A DNA stretch of 64,000 nt from Hankyongella ginsenosidimutans (GCF_005144965.1 NZ_CP039704.1:2154001-2218000), one strand, 5' to 3'; shown: positions 32,119 to 43,339, counted from the first letter of the stretch. Made by a program: numbers and translations. The notes: a model not told the origin generated them from the letters alone.

Positions 32119-33120
32119 GCGCCATGAGAACCCTGAATGCGCTCATGCAGCGCGGCTGCGACTTCCTGGGCTGCGACGTCGCCATCATGGCCGGCGCCAT
32201 GACCTGGGTTTCCGAGCGGAACCTTGTCTCGGCGGTCTCCAACGCCGGCGGCTTCGGCGTGATCGCATCCGGCTCCATGCCGCCGGAGGTGCTGCGCGCG
32301 GAAATCCGGGCGACGCGCGCGCTCACCACCCGGCCGTTCGGCGTCAACCTCATCACCCTGCATCCGCAACTGCTGGAGCTGATCCAAGTGTGTGCTGACG
32401 AGCAGGTGAGCCATGTCGTGCTGGCCGGCGGCCTGCCGAGCGCGCCGGCGATCGAGGCGATCAAGGGCTACGGCGCCAAGCTCATGTGTTTTGCGCCGGC
32501 GCTGGCGCTGGCGAAGAAGCTGGTCCGCTCCGGCGCGGATGCGCTGGTGATCGAGGGTCGGAGGCCGGCGGGCATATCGGGCCGGTTTCCACCTCGGTAC
32601 TGGCGCAGGAAATCCTGCCGCATGTCACCGATGTGCCGGTGTTCGTCGCCGGCGGCATCGGCCGCGGCGAGGCGATCGCCGCCTATCTGGAGATGGGGGC
32701 AAGCGGCGTGCAGCTCGGCACCCGGTTTGCCGCTGCCAGCGAGTCCGTGGCGCATCCGGCCTTCAAGCAGGCGTTCATCCGCGCATCCGCCCGCGATGCC
32801 GTGGCGAGCGTGCAACTGGATCCGCGCCTGCCGGTGATCCCCGTGCGCGCTCTCAAGAACAAGGGCACGCAGGACTTCGAGGCGACCCAGCGCACCGTCG
32901 CGGCCGCGGTCTCGGCCGGCGAACTGGCGCTGGCCGAGGGCAGCTGCAGATCGAGCATTACTGGGCCGGCGCGCTGCGCCGCGCGGTCGTCGAGGGCGAT
33001 GTCGAGACCGGATCGCTGATGGCCGGCCAGTCGGTCGGCATGGTGACGAAGGAAGAGCCGGTGGCTGCGATCATCGCGGAACTGGTCGCGCAGGCGCAGG
33101 CCTATCTCGCCCGCACCTGA
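32115..33120 (+). CDS. nitronate monooxygenase / NAD(P)H-dependent flavin oxidoreductase
   Basis: An FMN TIM-barrel protein of about 335 residues. It has DVAIMAGAMTWVSERNLVSA, NAGGFGVIASGSM, RPFGVNLITLHPQ, GADALVIEG then EAGGHIGPVSTSVLAQEIL, VFVAGGIGRGEAIAAYLEMG and GVQLGTRFAAASESVAHPAF. Frameshifts lie near 32568 and 32945; the tail is HYWAGALRRAVVEGDVETGS and VGMVTKEEPV. A GTG overlaps the lysC stop; the ATG at 32124 is an alternative start. True activity (nitronate oxidation or another flavin reaction) is not settled by sequence. Confidence 0.87.
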
Positions 33121-33154
33121 CCGCTTGCGCCTATTCCGTCTGAAGTGGACAGTC

Positions 33155-35924
33155 TCAGTGCGCCGCGCCCCAGGTGAGGCCGTCGCCGCACTCGACGACC
33201 AGCGGCACAGCGAGCGTGGCTGCCGGCAGCGCGGCCTGCTCCATGATCGGCACGATCGTCGCCTTGGCGGCGGCGACGTCGGCTTCGGGGCATTCGAACA
33301 CCAGTTCGTCATGCACTTGCAACAGCATGCGCACATGGTCCAGCCGGGCGGCCGAAAGTGCGGCGGGCAGGCGGATCATGGCGCGGCGGATGATGTCGGC
33401 GGCCGCACCCTGCAAGGGCGCGTTGATCGCCTGCCGCTCGGCGAAATTGCGCAGCGACGGGTTCTTGTCGTTGATCGTGGCGATATAGGTCCGGCGGCCG
33501 AAAATATTGGCGACATAGCCCTGCGTCCGGCACTGGGCGATGGTTTCTTCCATGTAGCGGCGGATGCCGGGAAGCGCTCGAAGTAGCGGTCGATGAACGC
33601 CTGCGCTTGCACGCGGCCGATGCCGAGCTGGCGCGCCAGTCCGAACGCCGAGATGCCGTAGATGATCCCGAAGTTGATCGCCTTGGCCTGGCGGCGCACC
33701 ATCGGGTCCATGCCGGCGATCGGCACCCCGAACACTTCGGAGGCGGTCATGGCGTGAATGTCGACGCCATCCGCGAACGCCTGGCGCAGCACCGGGATGT
33801 CCGCCACATGCGCCAGCAGGCGCAGCTCGATCTGGCTGTAGTCGGCGGACAGCAGCCGGTTGCCGGGCTCGGCGACGAAGGCCTCGCGGATCTTGCGGCC
33901 CTCCTCGGTGCGGATCGGGATGTTCTGGAGGTTCGGGTCGGTTGAGGACAGTCGCCCGGTCGAGGTCGAGGCCATGGCGTAGCTGGTGTGGACGCGCCCG
34001 GTCTGCGGGTTGATCTGCTGCTGCAGGGCGTCCGTGTAGGTGGACTTGAGCTTGGCAAGCTGGCGCCAGTCGAGCACCTTCTGCGCCAGCGCCACCCCGT
34101 CGCCGGCCAGCTTCTCCAGCACGTCGGCGTCGGTCGACCAGGCACCGGTCTTGGCGCTTTTCTTGCCGCCTTTCAGGCCCATGCGCTCGAACAGGATTTC
34201 GCCGAGCTGCTTGGGGCTGGCGATGTTGAACGGCCCGCCGGCCAGATCGTGGATCTCCGCTTCCATGGCGGCCATGCGCTGGGCGAAGTCGCCGGAAAGG
34301 CGCGACAGCGCCGCGCGGTCGACTTTGATGCCATGGCGCTCCATGGTGACCAGGACCGGCACCAGCGGCCGCTCCAGCGTCTCGTAGACGGTCGTGACCT
34401 TCTCGCGCCACAGGCGGTTCTTGAGCAGCGCATGCAGGCGCAGGGTGACGTCCGCGTCCTCGGCGGCATAGGCGACCGCGCGCGCAAGCGGCACCTCGGC
34501 GAAGCTGATGCGCGCCTTGCCGGTGCCGGTCACGCTGTCGTAGCTGATCGGCGTGTGGCCGAGATGGCGCTCGGCGAGTTCGTCCATGCCGTGGCCGGTG
34601 CGGCCGCAATCGAGCGCGTAGGACAGCAGCATGGTGTCATCGAGCGGCGCGATGGCAAGGCCGTAGTTCGCCAGCACCTGGCAATCATACTTCAGGTTCT
34701 GGCCGACCTTCAGCACGCCAGGGTGAACGAGCAGCGGCTTCAGCCCGTCCAGCACCATGCTAAGCGGCAGTTGCGGCGGTGTCTCGCCCAGCAGGCCGGA
34801 GGTGCGGTGCCAGACCGGAATGTAGCAGGCGCGGTACTGGCCCGGCGCTGGCATTATCGCCAGGCTGACGCCGACCAGCTCGGCGGCAAGCGCGTCGAGG
34901 CTGGTGGTCTCGGTATCAACAGCAACCACACCCAGCCGCTCGGCCTCGGCCAGCCACCAGGCCAGGCGGTCCGGCGTGGTCACGCATTCGTAGGCGTCGG
35001 TGCGGATCGGGTCCGGGGTGGCGGCACTGCCGGGGCCGCCGGCACATCGCCGAGCTTGGCCTTGAGCGAGCGGAACCCATGCTTGTCGAAGAAGGCGGCC
35101 AGCCGGTCCGCTGGCGGCTTGCGGATGGTCAGGGCGTCCAGCGGCTCAGGCAGCGGAACGTCCCGCTTCAAAGTGACGAGCTGCTTGGAGATGCGCGCCA
35201 GCGCAGCGTTGGCTTCCAGGTTCTCGCGGCGCTTGGGCTGCTTGATCTCGTCCAGCCGGGCAAGCAGGGTCTCCAGGTCGCCGTAGGTCTGGATCAGCTC
35301 GGCAGCGCCTTTGGGGCCGATGCCCGGCACACCCGGCACATTGTCGACGGCATCGCCCATCAGGGCCTGCACTTCGATCACCTTGTCCGGTGGAACGCCG
35401 AACTTTTCGATCACGGCGGCCTCGCCGAGCCGGCGGTTGTTCAGGGTGTCCAGCAGTTCGACCCCGGGTTCGACCAGCTGCATCAGGTCCTTGTCGGCAG
35501 AGACGATGGTCACCTGCCAGCCCGCCGCGCGCGCGGCCTGTGCATAGCTGGCGATGATGTCGTCCGCCTCGAAGCCCGGCATTTCGATGCACGGCGCATC
35601 GAAGGCGCGTACGGCGTCGCGGATCAGCGCGAACTGCGGCCTCAGATCCTCGGGCGGCTCGGGCCGGTTGGCCTTGTAGGCGGGGTAGATAGCGTTGCGG
35701 AACGTCTCGCGCCCGGCATCCAGAATCACGGCCAGATGGGTCGGGTGCTCGGCATCGTGCAGGTCGAGGATCAGCTTCCAGACCATGGTAGTGAAGCCGT
35801 AGACCGCGTTGACCGGCGTCCCCTGCGGGTCGGTCATCGGCGGCAGCTTGTGGTAGGCGCGGAAGATGTAGCCCGAACCGTCGATCAGGTAGAGGTGCGG
35901 GCTGGCGGGGAGGGCATCGCTCAT
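33155..35924 (-). CDS. polA: DNA polymerase I
   Basis: About 922 residues with all three domains. The 5' nuclease (about 1-290) has LIDGSGYIFRAYHKLP, PGFEADDIIASYAQ, IVSADKDLMQLV and GDAVDNVPGVPGIGPKGAAEL. The 3'-5' proofreading domain keeps its acidic residues: VVAVDTETTSLDAL, GQNLKYDCQVL, and YAAEDADVTLRLHALL. The polymerase has STGRLSSTDPNLQNIPIRT, LLSADYSQIELRLLAHV, RRQAKAINFGIIYGISAFGL and MLLQVHDELVFE. Frameshifts lie near 35025 and 33575. The gene is normally essential or nearly so, which argues that the shifts are sequence errors. Confidence 0.96.
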
Positions 35925-35934
35925 GGGCTGGGTC

Positions 35935-36015
35935 TAGCAGGCTGTTGAAAAATGTCAGCCACGTGCAGAAGAAAATGTCATGCCGGCGCAAGCCGGGATG
36001 GCGGTCCAGCAGGGT
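35935..36015. repeat. decayed fragment of the 194-bp MITE-like element
   Basis: TAGCAGGCTGTTGAAAAA at 35935-35952 matches the element's terminal repeat, and GTCATGCCGGCGCAAGCCGG at about 35978-35997 resembles one of its internal hairpins. The remainder and the opposite end are missing. It lies just upstream of the polA start, in a 214-bp gap that otherwise holds nothing I recognise. Confidence 0.5.
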
Positions 36016-36138
36016 TTATTCGGTGATGCAGGATTGCCTCGCCACCGGCGCTTCGGCGAGTACGCGCTCCCATGAAGTGTCATCAATCGCCAGACGCGCC
36101 GTCTGGCGTTTGCACTCAGGTGTCGCACGCGCTAGGTT

Positions 36139-36372
36139 ATGACCATGGAAGCGCTGGATCGCATCACTTTCTCCCCTGCCGTGATGGGCGGGAAGCCGTG
36201 CATCCGGGGCATGCGCGTCACAGTCGGCATGATCGTCGGCCAGATTGCAGCCGGGCGTTCGATCGAGCAGCTTCTGGATGACTATCCCTATCTTGAGCGG
36301 CCCGATATCGAGCAATCCTTGCGCTACGCCGCCTGGCGCGCGGAAGAGCGGGAAATCATGCTGGCACAATAA
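36139..36372 (+). CDS. DUF433 protein, probable antitoxin
   Basis: An intact 77-residue protein with the family core ITFSPAVMGGKPCIRGMRVT, VGMIVGQIAAGRSIEQLLDD and YPYLERPDIEQSLRYAAWR. It is a winged-helix-like fold resembling RHH/MerR-type DNA binders and is usually encoded directly before a DUF5615 PIN-like gene, as here. This is a predicted type II antitoxin; the module is poorly characterised. An ATG two codons downstream is an equally good start. Confidence 0.85.
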   Translation: MTMEALDRITFSPAVMGGKPCIRGMRVTVGMIVGQIAAGRSIEQLLDDYPYLERPDIEQSLRYAAWRAEEREIMLAQ

Positions 36373-36459
36373 GTGCGCCAACATGCTGTAATTATTACAA
36401 ATATATTTCAGGATGCTGAACTGAGTTTTCAGGGGAATGCCGCGCTTTATGCTGCGGGC

Positions 36460-36840
36460 ATGCAGAATGAGATGCCCTCCGTCATTATCGACATGAATCT
36501 GCCGCCGTCTTTGGCGGGCTATTTACGTGAGCATGGTATTGACGCCAAGCATTGGTCGGAAATCGGGTATGCCGGTGCCACGGATGATGACGTCATGGCT
36601 TATGCGGCGAAATGCAGCGCGATTATCCTGACCTACGATCTCGATTTCGGAGCTATATTGGCCGTATCTGGGCGAAATGGGCCCAGCGTTATACAAATCC
36701 GCTCAGGCACCTTGTCCCAAGCGGTCATCGGGCCATCCATCATCCGCATTATGCAGCAATTTGCCCCTGAGCTGAGGTCAGGGGCATTGCTTACAGTCGA
36801 ACTGGAGCGCCAGCGGGTCAGAATGCTACCGCTCCGCTGA
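36460..36840 (+). CDS. DUF5615 PIN-like protein, probable toxin
   Basis: An intact protein of about 126 residues. MPSVIIDMNLPPSLAGYLRE matches the LLDENLP-type N-terminus with the first catalytic Asp; HWSEIGYAGATDDDVMAYA and IILTYDLDFGAILA supply the other acidic residues of this PIN-like nuclease family. The C-terminus is SGALLTVELERQRVRMLPLR. The ATG at 36460 is chosen; one at 36472 starts exactly at the domain. It lies about 87 bases after the DUF433 gene, a wider gap than usual. Confidence 0.83.
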   Translation: MQNEMPSVIIDMNLPPSLAGYLREHGIDAKHWSEIGYAGATDDDVMAYAAKCSAIILTYDLDFGAILAVSGRNGPSVIQIRSGTLSQAVIGPSIIRIMQQFAPELRSGALLTVELERQRVRMLPLR

Positions 36841-36853
36841 GCGCGAGCATGAT

Positions 36854-37149
36854 CTAGGCGCGGGTGCCGGTCATCTCGAGGGTGCCGAACATGCCGGCCT
36901 TGACCGAACCCGTCAGCGTGTCGCCCTCGATGGTGGCTGTGCACTCCAGGGTCATCGGCATGGGCACGCTCATCTGCATGGTCCAGGAGAGGGTGTTGCC
37001 GTCGAGGGTGCCGTTTTCCACGTCCATGCTGCCCAGGGTCCCGACGTTGGTGCCGGTGAAGGTGCCGCCGCTGGTGCTGATGGTGAAGACCGATTGCTGC
37101 GGACCCATGGGGATTGGGTGGTGCAGTTCCAGGCGCCGTCGATGCTCAT
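36854..37149 (-). CDS. small conserved beta-rich protein of unknown function (frameshifted)
   Basis: About 98 residues starting MSIDGAWNCTTQSP and, after one missing base near 37107, MGPQQSVFTISTSGGTFTGT. It then has repeated short strands: MDVENGTLDGNTLSWTMQMS, PMPMTLECTATIEGDTLTGS and VKAGMFGTLEMTGTRA. I know similar small proteins from sphingomonads and relatives but no function. There is no signal peptide and it is probably an all-beta cytosolic fold. A strong ribosome site (GGGAGAGA) precedes the ATG at 37149. Confidence 0.75.
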
Positions 37150-37295
37150 GTCTCTCTCCCGATGTTTCGCGCTTGGTCGACGAGAGCGTGCGCCTTGTCA
37201 AGCCGGCGTGTGGCGATGCGGCGTTGCGCACAGACGACAGGCCGCGCAGTATGAGCAAGATTTCACTTTCATGACGAAAGATTGCATGATATTCG

Positions 37296-37317
37296 TGTAA
37301 TGTTATCTCATAACTGA
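37296..37317 (+). promoter_or_regulatory. candidate Zur operator
   Basis: TGTAATGTTATCTCATAACTGA contains GTTAT and ATAAC inverted around CTC (37302-37314). It resembles Zur boxes of alphaproteobacteria (GTTATnnnATAAC, often in ATAACATTACA context, which is present here on the minus strand). It ends about 10 bases before the start codon of the ZnuD-like receptor, so binding would block expression when zinc is sufficient. No biochemical support; inferred from motif and neighbour. Confidence 0.4.
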
Positions 37318-37327
37318 AAGATTTTCC

Positions 37328-39391
37328 ATGCGATTTTCGCTCCTGGCGCCGGTGCTCTCTTCATCCTGACCACCCATCCGGTTCTTGCGCAGGATCAGCC
37401 GCCACTGCTCGACACCATCGTCGTCTCGGCACCGTTCCAGCGCGAGCGTGCCGATATCATCTCCGGCGTCTCCATACTGAGTGCGGACGCCCTGGACAGG
37501 GCGCTGAGGCCCTCGCTGGGTGAAACGCTCGCCCACCAGCCGGGCGTCTCTGCGACATCGTTCGGGCCGAATGCCTCGCGCCCGATCCTGCGCGGTTTCC
37601 AGGGCGAGCGCATCCGGGTGCTGACAGACGGCATCGGCGCGTTCGATGTCTCCAACACCAGCGTCGACCATGCGGTCATCATCAGCCCGCAGCTTGCGGA
37701 ACGGATTGAGGTGCTGCGTGGACCGGCGGCGCTGAGCTATGGCGCGAGCGCGGTCGGCGGCGTGGTCAACGTGCTGGAAAAACGCATTCCGCGCGCTGTC
37801 CCCGATCATATAGCGCACGTCGATCTGCTCGGGGCTACGGTTCGGCGGCGAATGAGGGCAGCTTCAGCGGCCTCGTCGACGCGCCGCTGGGAGCCGGCTT
37901 CGTCGCGCACGTCGACGGCAGCTATTCCGAGACCGGCGATCTGCGCATCGGCGGTCCTGTGCTGACCCGGACCCTGCGTGAGCAGGCGCGCGCCAGCGAC
38001 GATCCCGAGGTGCAGGCGCTGGCCGACCTGCGCAACCGTCTGCCCAATACCGCCTCGCGCAACTGGTCGGTCGCCGGCGCGCTGGCCTGGATCGGCGACG
38101 AAGATGATTTCGGCGTCGCGGTCACGCGACTCAACACGCTCTACGGCGTGCCGGTGCGCTTCGCGATCGCGCCGGGCGAGGAGGCAGAGGAGGTGCGGAT
38201 CGATGCCGCGCAAACCCGCGTCGATGCGCGGGCCGGCATCAAGCTCGGCGGGCCGTTCGACAAGTTCTCCGCGCGCTTCGGCTTTGCCGACTATGAGCAT
38301 GCCGAGCTCGAAGATACCGGCGAAGTCGGCACCCGGTTTCTGAGCCGTGGGCTGGAGACCCGGCTGGAGCTGGCGCAGTCGGAAGGATCGTTGCTCGGCG
38401 CGAAATGGAAAGGGGCGACGGGCGCGCAGGTGCTGGTGCGCAATTTCAACGTGATTGGCGAGGAAGCGTTTCTGCCGGAAAACAAGACGGTCGGCCTGGG
38501 GTTGTTCACGCTGCAGGAGCTGGATTTCGGCAAGTTCAAGGCCGAAGCGTCGCTGCGCTACGAGCATAACCGGATCAGCGCGCGCGTCGACGATTTCCGC
38601 GGTGCGCCTGTGGACATCGGCCGCTATTTCAACGGCGTCTCCGGCTCGATCGGCGGCAGCTACGAGGTCGTCGCGGGCTGGCGGGTTGGTGTCAACCTGT
38701 CGCGCACAGCGCGCGCGCCGGCGGCGGAGGAACTGCTGCCCAACGGCCCGCACGCCGGCACCCAGGCGTTCGAGATCGGCGATCCGACCCTCGGGCTGGA
38801 AAAGGCGCTGGGCGCGGAACTGGTGCTGCGCGGCAGCGGCGAGGGATATCGGTTCGAGAGCTCGTTCTACGTCACCCGCTTCAGCGATTACGTCAACGAT
38901 GTGCGCACCGGTGATATCGAGGACGGGTTGCCGGTGTTTCAGTATGGTGCGGCCGATGCGCGCTACTATGGGATCGAGGCGCAGGGCGAAGTGGACCTCG
39001 CACATGTTCACGGCGTCACGGTCTCGCTGGACGCGCTCGCGGATTATGTGAATGCGCAACTGCTGGATGGTCTGGGGCCGGTGCCGCGCATACCGCCATT
39101 CCGTACGCTGGGCGGCGTCACCGCCAAGGCGGCGCGCGCCGAGGGCGGGTCGAGGTGGAGTACAGCGCGCCGCAGCGCCGCACCGCCGTGCTGGAGACGC
39201 CGACCGACGGCTTCACCACGGTCAATCTCTCGGCCCTCTATCGTCCGTTCGCCGACGATCCGCGCGTGAGCCTGAATGTGGCAGCCAACAACATCGCCGA
39301 TGTGACCGCGCGGCGGCATGCCTCCTTCCTCAAGGATTATGCGCCGCTCGCCGGCCGCGACATCCGGGTCAATCTGCGGTTCGAGTGGTAG
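37328..39391 (+). CDS. TonB-dependent receptor, ZnuD-like
   Basis: About 690 residues. After a signal peptide (frameshift near 37362), the plug begins LLDTIVVSAPFQRERADIIS, with LGETLAHQPGVSATSFGPNA, RPILRGFQGERIRVLTDGIG and LAERIEVLRGPAALSYGASA. The barrel includes NLSRTARAPAAEELLPNGPH and GTQAFEIGDPTLGLEKALGA, both typical of ZnuD-type zinc or heme receptors, and ends SFLKDYAPLAGRDIRVNLRF. Further shifts lie near 37835 and 39147. The Zur-like box upstream supports zinc uptake, but substrate assignment remains inference. Confidence 0.87.
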
Positions 39392-39425
39392 GGTCAGGCC
39401 TCATTCTTAATGAGTCCTGACCCTA
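39389..39425. terminator. palindrome between convergent genes, probable bidirectional terminator
   Basis: AGGGTCAGG (39390-39398) and CCTGACCCT (39416-39424) form a perfect outer stem, and CTCATT / AATGAG around CTT extend it with single mismatched bases on either side, giving a 35-bp dyad. The left TAG is the stop of the TonB receptor. The right end reads TAGG on the opposite strand, so it could likewise stop the penicillin acylase gene if its last frameshift is repaired. There is no clear uridine run. Confidence 0.6.
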
Positions 39426-41750
39426 GGCCGGAACTCCAGCTGCCATTTCGGTGTGCCGGGCAGGAACGGACGCGGATTGCCCATCAGCCAGTCTTTGTGC
39501 CCGGCCAGATAATAGGGGCTCCACGGATAGCCGGACTGGCCGCCCGGCATCTGGAACAGGCCGTCCGCTTCGTGCCCCGGCGAGACCGAGAAGCGCTCGC
39601 TTGCGCCATGCTGCGGGCTGTCGACGCGCGGCGTGCCGCCCGAGCCGGGCACGGCGACCGGCTTCGGGTCGGTTAACCAGCCGATCGGCGGCAGGATGGC
39701 CGACAGCGGATGGTTGACCTGCGGCTTATTGACCGCCCCCAGGTGTAGCGGGTCACGTCGCCGCCTGCTGCTTTCTCCACGTCTTCGTCCACCTTGCGCA
39801 GCGCTGCCGCCAGCACGGCGGGCCAATCGGCGTAGCCCGGCGGCACCAGCCCGGCCGGGCGCTCGGTCAGCAGGCGGCGCACCGGCCCTTCGGCCTGGTT
39901 GCTGGCCCCGGAGCGGTTGGATTTGTCCTCCTGCTCGCCGAGGTAGGCGTTGTAGATCAGCGCGATGGTTCTGCTGCGGAACGTGTTGACGAGCCGGAAG
40001 CCGACGGAGGCAGGGTCCGCCTGGCCCTGCCAGTTCTCGACCGGTGCGCGCAGCGCCGAGTCCTGGGCAGGGCGGCAAGCATCTGCGCCTGCCAGAAGCG
40101 GTTGCGGTCGTTCCGGACGTCGAGCTGGATCGAGAGCATGTCCTTCGGCGTGAAGTCGCCGTTCTTCTGGAACAGGCGCTTGCGGATGCGCTCGGCGCGG
40201 GCACCGTTGTCATAACCGCCGTAGCCGAGCCTTGCATAGGCATCGCCGCCGACCGTCCGGGTATTCGCGGTCCAGATGCGCGCCTGGCGGACCACCGGCA
40301 CCTGGTCGGGTGGCAGTGTGCCGCTCCAGCCCCGGCTGCCGTCGGCCCAGCTGCTGGGGCGACGGCCATCCATGCCGAAGCGCGCGGGCACCCTGCCGAT
40401 GATCGTCCAGGCGATGGCACCGCTGCTGTCGCCGACGATGAAATTCTGCTGCGGCATGCCGATCTGGTGCGCCAGCGCCAGCGCCGCGTCGACGCTGCCG
40501 GCGCGCATCAGCCGCAGGATGCCGCCCGGCGTCACGGCACCCGCGTCGTGCGCGGACCAGCGCATCGCCACCTTGCGGCCATCCTCATCCGCGATTACCG
40601 GCCCCAGAGCGTCTCCTTGAGGAGCAGGGGCTTGCAGAAGATGCGGGCGCAGATTTCCAGCTTCAATGTCTGGATCGGCTTGGGGCCGCGCGGCGTCTTG
40701 TAGGTGTCGTTCTGGCCCTCCTCAAGCAGGACGGCGTCGGAGGTGTCGATGTAGCTGTTGGTGAAGCCCCAGGCGATGTGGCCGTTGCTGCCCGCCACCA
40801 TGAACGGTGCGCCGGGCAGGGTGACCCCGGTGATGTCGAGCGCCGGCAGGCCTGCCTCGGCGGGCGCGATCATCCGGGCGCGGTACCAGATACCGGGGTG
40901 CTGAGGCCCAGGTGCATGTCGTTGGCGACCAGCGCAGCGCCGCTGCTGCTCAGCGACCCGTCGACCGCCCAGGCATTGCTGCCGTTGGGGCCTCGGCCGG
41001 GTCCTGCAGCGGTGCCTGGACGGCAGGGCCGGCGCGGCTGGACTGGATGCTCTCCGGCATCGGCGGCTCGGGCAGCAGGCTGCCGTCGATTGCTGAATCA
41101 AGCGCGGTTCCCGCCGGGAACAGGAATTCGGTCATCGCGGCCCCGAGCTTGCGCGCGGCGGCGGCAATCTTCAGTTCGTCCGTTGGCGCGACGCCTTGCA
41201 GGTCGAAGTACATGGCATAGGCGGTGAGCAAACTATCCTCGGCCAGCCAGGGTTCCGGCTTGGCCAGCAGCGCTGCATATTCGAACGGCGCGGACCCCAG
41301 GGCGCGAAGCCCGCTGTTCACGCCGGCAACATAGGCGTCGAGTACTGCGCGCTCCCAAGGGGTCATGCGGCCAAGCTCTGCACGCGCGCGGTCGCGGAAC
41401 CGGTGGACGCGCAGCTTGCGGTCGATGTCGAGCGTCGGCGGGCCGAGCAGTTCGCTCAATTCGCCAGCACCCACGCGGCGCAGCTGGTCCATCTGGAAGA
41501 ACCGTTCCTGTGCGTGCAGGTAGCCGATTGCGTAGGCGAGGTCGGCCTGCGAACCGGCGGTCAGCGTCGGTACGCCCTCTGCATCGCGCGCGACCGAGAC
41601 GGGCGCTGAGACTTGGGCGGCGATCTGCCCCTCGAGCCGTGGCGCGCTGGCGCGCAGCGCCAACATCACATGCAGGGTCTGGGCGAGGATGGCGACGAGG
41701 ATCAGCGCCACCAGGGCGAGCGGGATGTGATACCAGCGCAGACGTCTCAT
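39407..41750 (-). CDS. penicillin acylase (Ntn-hydrolase) family protein
   Basis: About 780 residues with an N-terminal membrane or signal helix (YHIPLALVALILVAILAQTL). The alpha-chain region has VSVARDAEGVPTLTAGSQAD and AYAIGYLHAQERFFQMDQLR. The autoprocessing site with the nucleophilic Ser is in NGSNAWAVDG near 40975. The beta chain has GVTLPGAPFMVAGSNGHIAW and GFTNSYIDTSDAVLLEE, then ARIWTANTRTVGGDAYARLG. Five or so frameshifts (near 40990, 40900, 40605, 40058, 39738) break it. Such periplasmic enzymes hydrolyse amides such as acyl-homoserine lactones or beta-lactam side chains; the substrate is not predictable. Confidence 0.88.
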
Positions 41751-41827
41751 GATGGCGGCGGTTCCGTATGATGACCAATGCGTATAGGCTGGCTTGAAAC
41801 GCCACGCTTCTCAAGCCCGGATTCCCG

Positions 41828-43261
41828 ATGCAGCCGATTCTGACCGCCGACCGGATGCGCGCGCTGGAGCAGCAGCGCTTCGCCCGGGGTCTGTCCAGTC
41901 TTGCAGCCATGGAGGCGGCAGGGCTGGCGGTGGCGCAGATCTGCGCTGAACGCCTCGTGCCCGGCACGGCACTGGTGCTGTGCGGCCCGGGCAACAACGG
42001 CGGCGATGGCTTTGTCTGCGCCCGGCATCTGCAGGAAATCGGCTGGGATGTGACGGTTGCAACCTGGTCCGACCCCGCCGTGATGCGCGGCGACGCCGCC
42101 GCCATGCGCGACCGCTGGAGCGGGCGCACGCTGCCGATCACGGCGCTTGGCGGCGATGCCGGCTACGGTCTGGTGGTTGATGCCCTGTTCGGCATCGGCC
42201 TTAGCAGACCGCTGAACCCTTCGGGAAGCTGCGGGCGATCGCCGCGCGGGCGCGCCTGCGCATCGCGGTCGATGTGCCAAGCGGGCTGAACGCCGACACT
42301 GGCGCATGGGACCCGCTGTTTCCCAGCGATGTGACGGTGACCTTCGGCGCCAGAAACCGGGGCACCTGCTGTTGCCGGGCCGGCTGGCCTGCGGGGAGGT
42401 GCTGGTCGCCGGGATCGGCCTTGAGCCGGAGACGGCAAACCTGTTCGAGACGGCACCGCCGCTGTTGCCCGAGGGGCGGCTCGATTGGCACAAATATGCG
42501 CGCGGCGCGGTTCTCGCTGTCTCTGGCGGCATGACCTCGACCGGTGCTGCGCGGCTGGCGGCGCGGGCGGCGCTGCGGATCGGGGCGGGTGTCGTGACCC
42601 TGCTCAGCCCGCCCGATGCGGCGATGGTCAATGCCTGCCACCTGAGCGCGATCATGCTGAAGGTGGTGCGTGATACCGCCGAGGCAATCGACGCCGCCCG
42701 GGACGCACGCGTGCGTGCCGTCGTCTTGGGGCCGGGGCTGGGTGTGAGGGCGGCCACGGCGGAGCTGGTGCTGGCCCTGCTCGGCACGGGCACGCCGCTG
42801 GTACTGGATGCAGACGCCCTGACCAGCTTCGCCGGGCGCCAGCGCGGCTGTTCCAGGCGCTCGCCGGGTGCGCCGCCGGCGCGGTGCTGACACCCCATGA
42901 AGGCGAGTTCGCGCGGCTGTTCCCGGACCTCGCCGGCGACAAGCTGAGCCGAGCGCAGGCAGCGGCCGCACGCGCACAGGCGACTGTGCTGCTGAAAGGC
43001 GCGGACAGCGTCATCGCCGCACCGGATGGCCGCGCTGCGATCAATGGCCATGCAGCGCCCTGGCTGGCGACTGCCGGCTCCGGGGACGTGCTGGCCGGCA
43101 TGATCGCCGGACTGATGGCGCAGGGCCTGCCGGCATGGGATGCGGCGTGCGCTGCGAGCTGGCTGCATGGCGAGGCCGGTATCCGCGGCGGGCGCGGTCT
43201 GATCGCCGAGGACTTGCCGGAACTGTTGCCGGCCATCCTGCAAAGCCTGCCCGCGCGATGA
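41828..43261 (+). CDS. nnr: bifunctional NAD(P)H-hydrate epimerase / ADP-dependent dehydratase
   Basis: About 480 residues repairing hydrated NAD(P)H. The N-terminal epimerase (YjeF_N) has [54 protein letters not shown] and [13 protein letters not shown]. The C-terminal ribokinase-like dehydratase has [65 protein letters not shown], and [20 protein letters not shown]. Frameshifts lie near 42222, 42352 and 42838. The ATG at 41828 starts exactly at the domain. It is divergent from the penicillin acylase gene. Confidence 0.94.
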
Positions 43262-43288
43262 ACCCCGGCTGCGCGACGAAAGCTGCAT

Positions 43289-43339
43289 TTGACAGGCGTT
43301 CGCAAACAATCCATATAGATTATGCAAACGGCTCGCATA
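43289..43339 (+). promoter_or_regulatory. promoter and Fur-like box of bfd-bfr
   Basis: A consensus -35 TTGACA (43289-43294) is 17 bases from CATATA (43312-43317), a reasonable -10. Just downstream, TATGCAAACGGCTCGCATA (43321-43339) is an imperfect palindrome resembling the alphaproteobacterial Fur or Irr-type site. Bfd is induced by iron starvation in enterics, where it mobilises iron from bacterioferritin, so iron control here is plausible. Confidence 0.5.
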
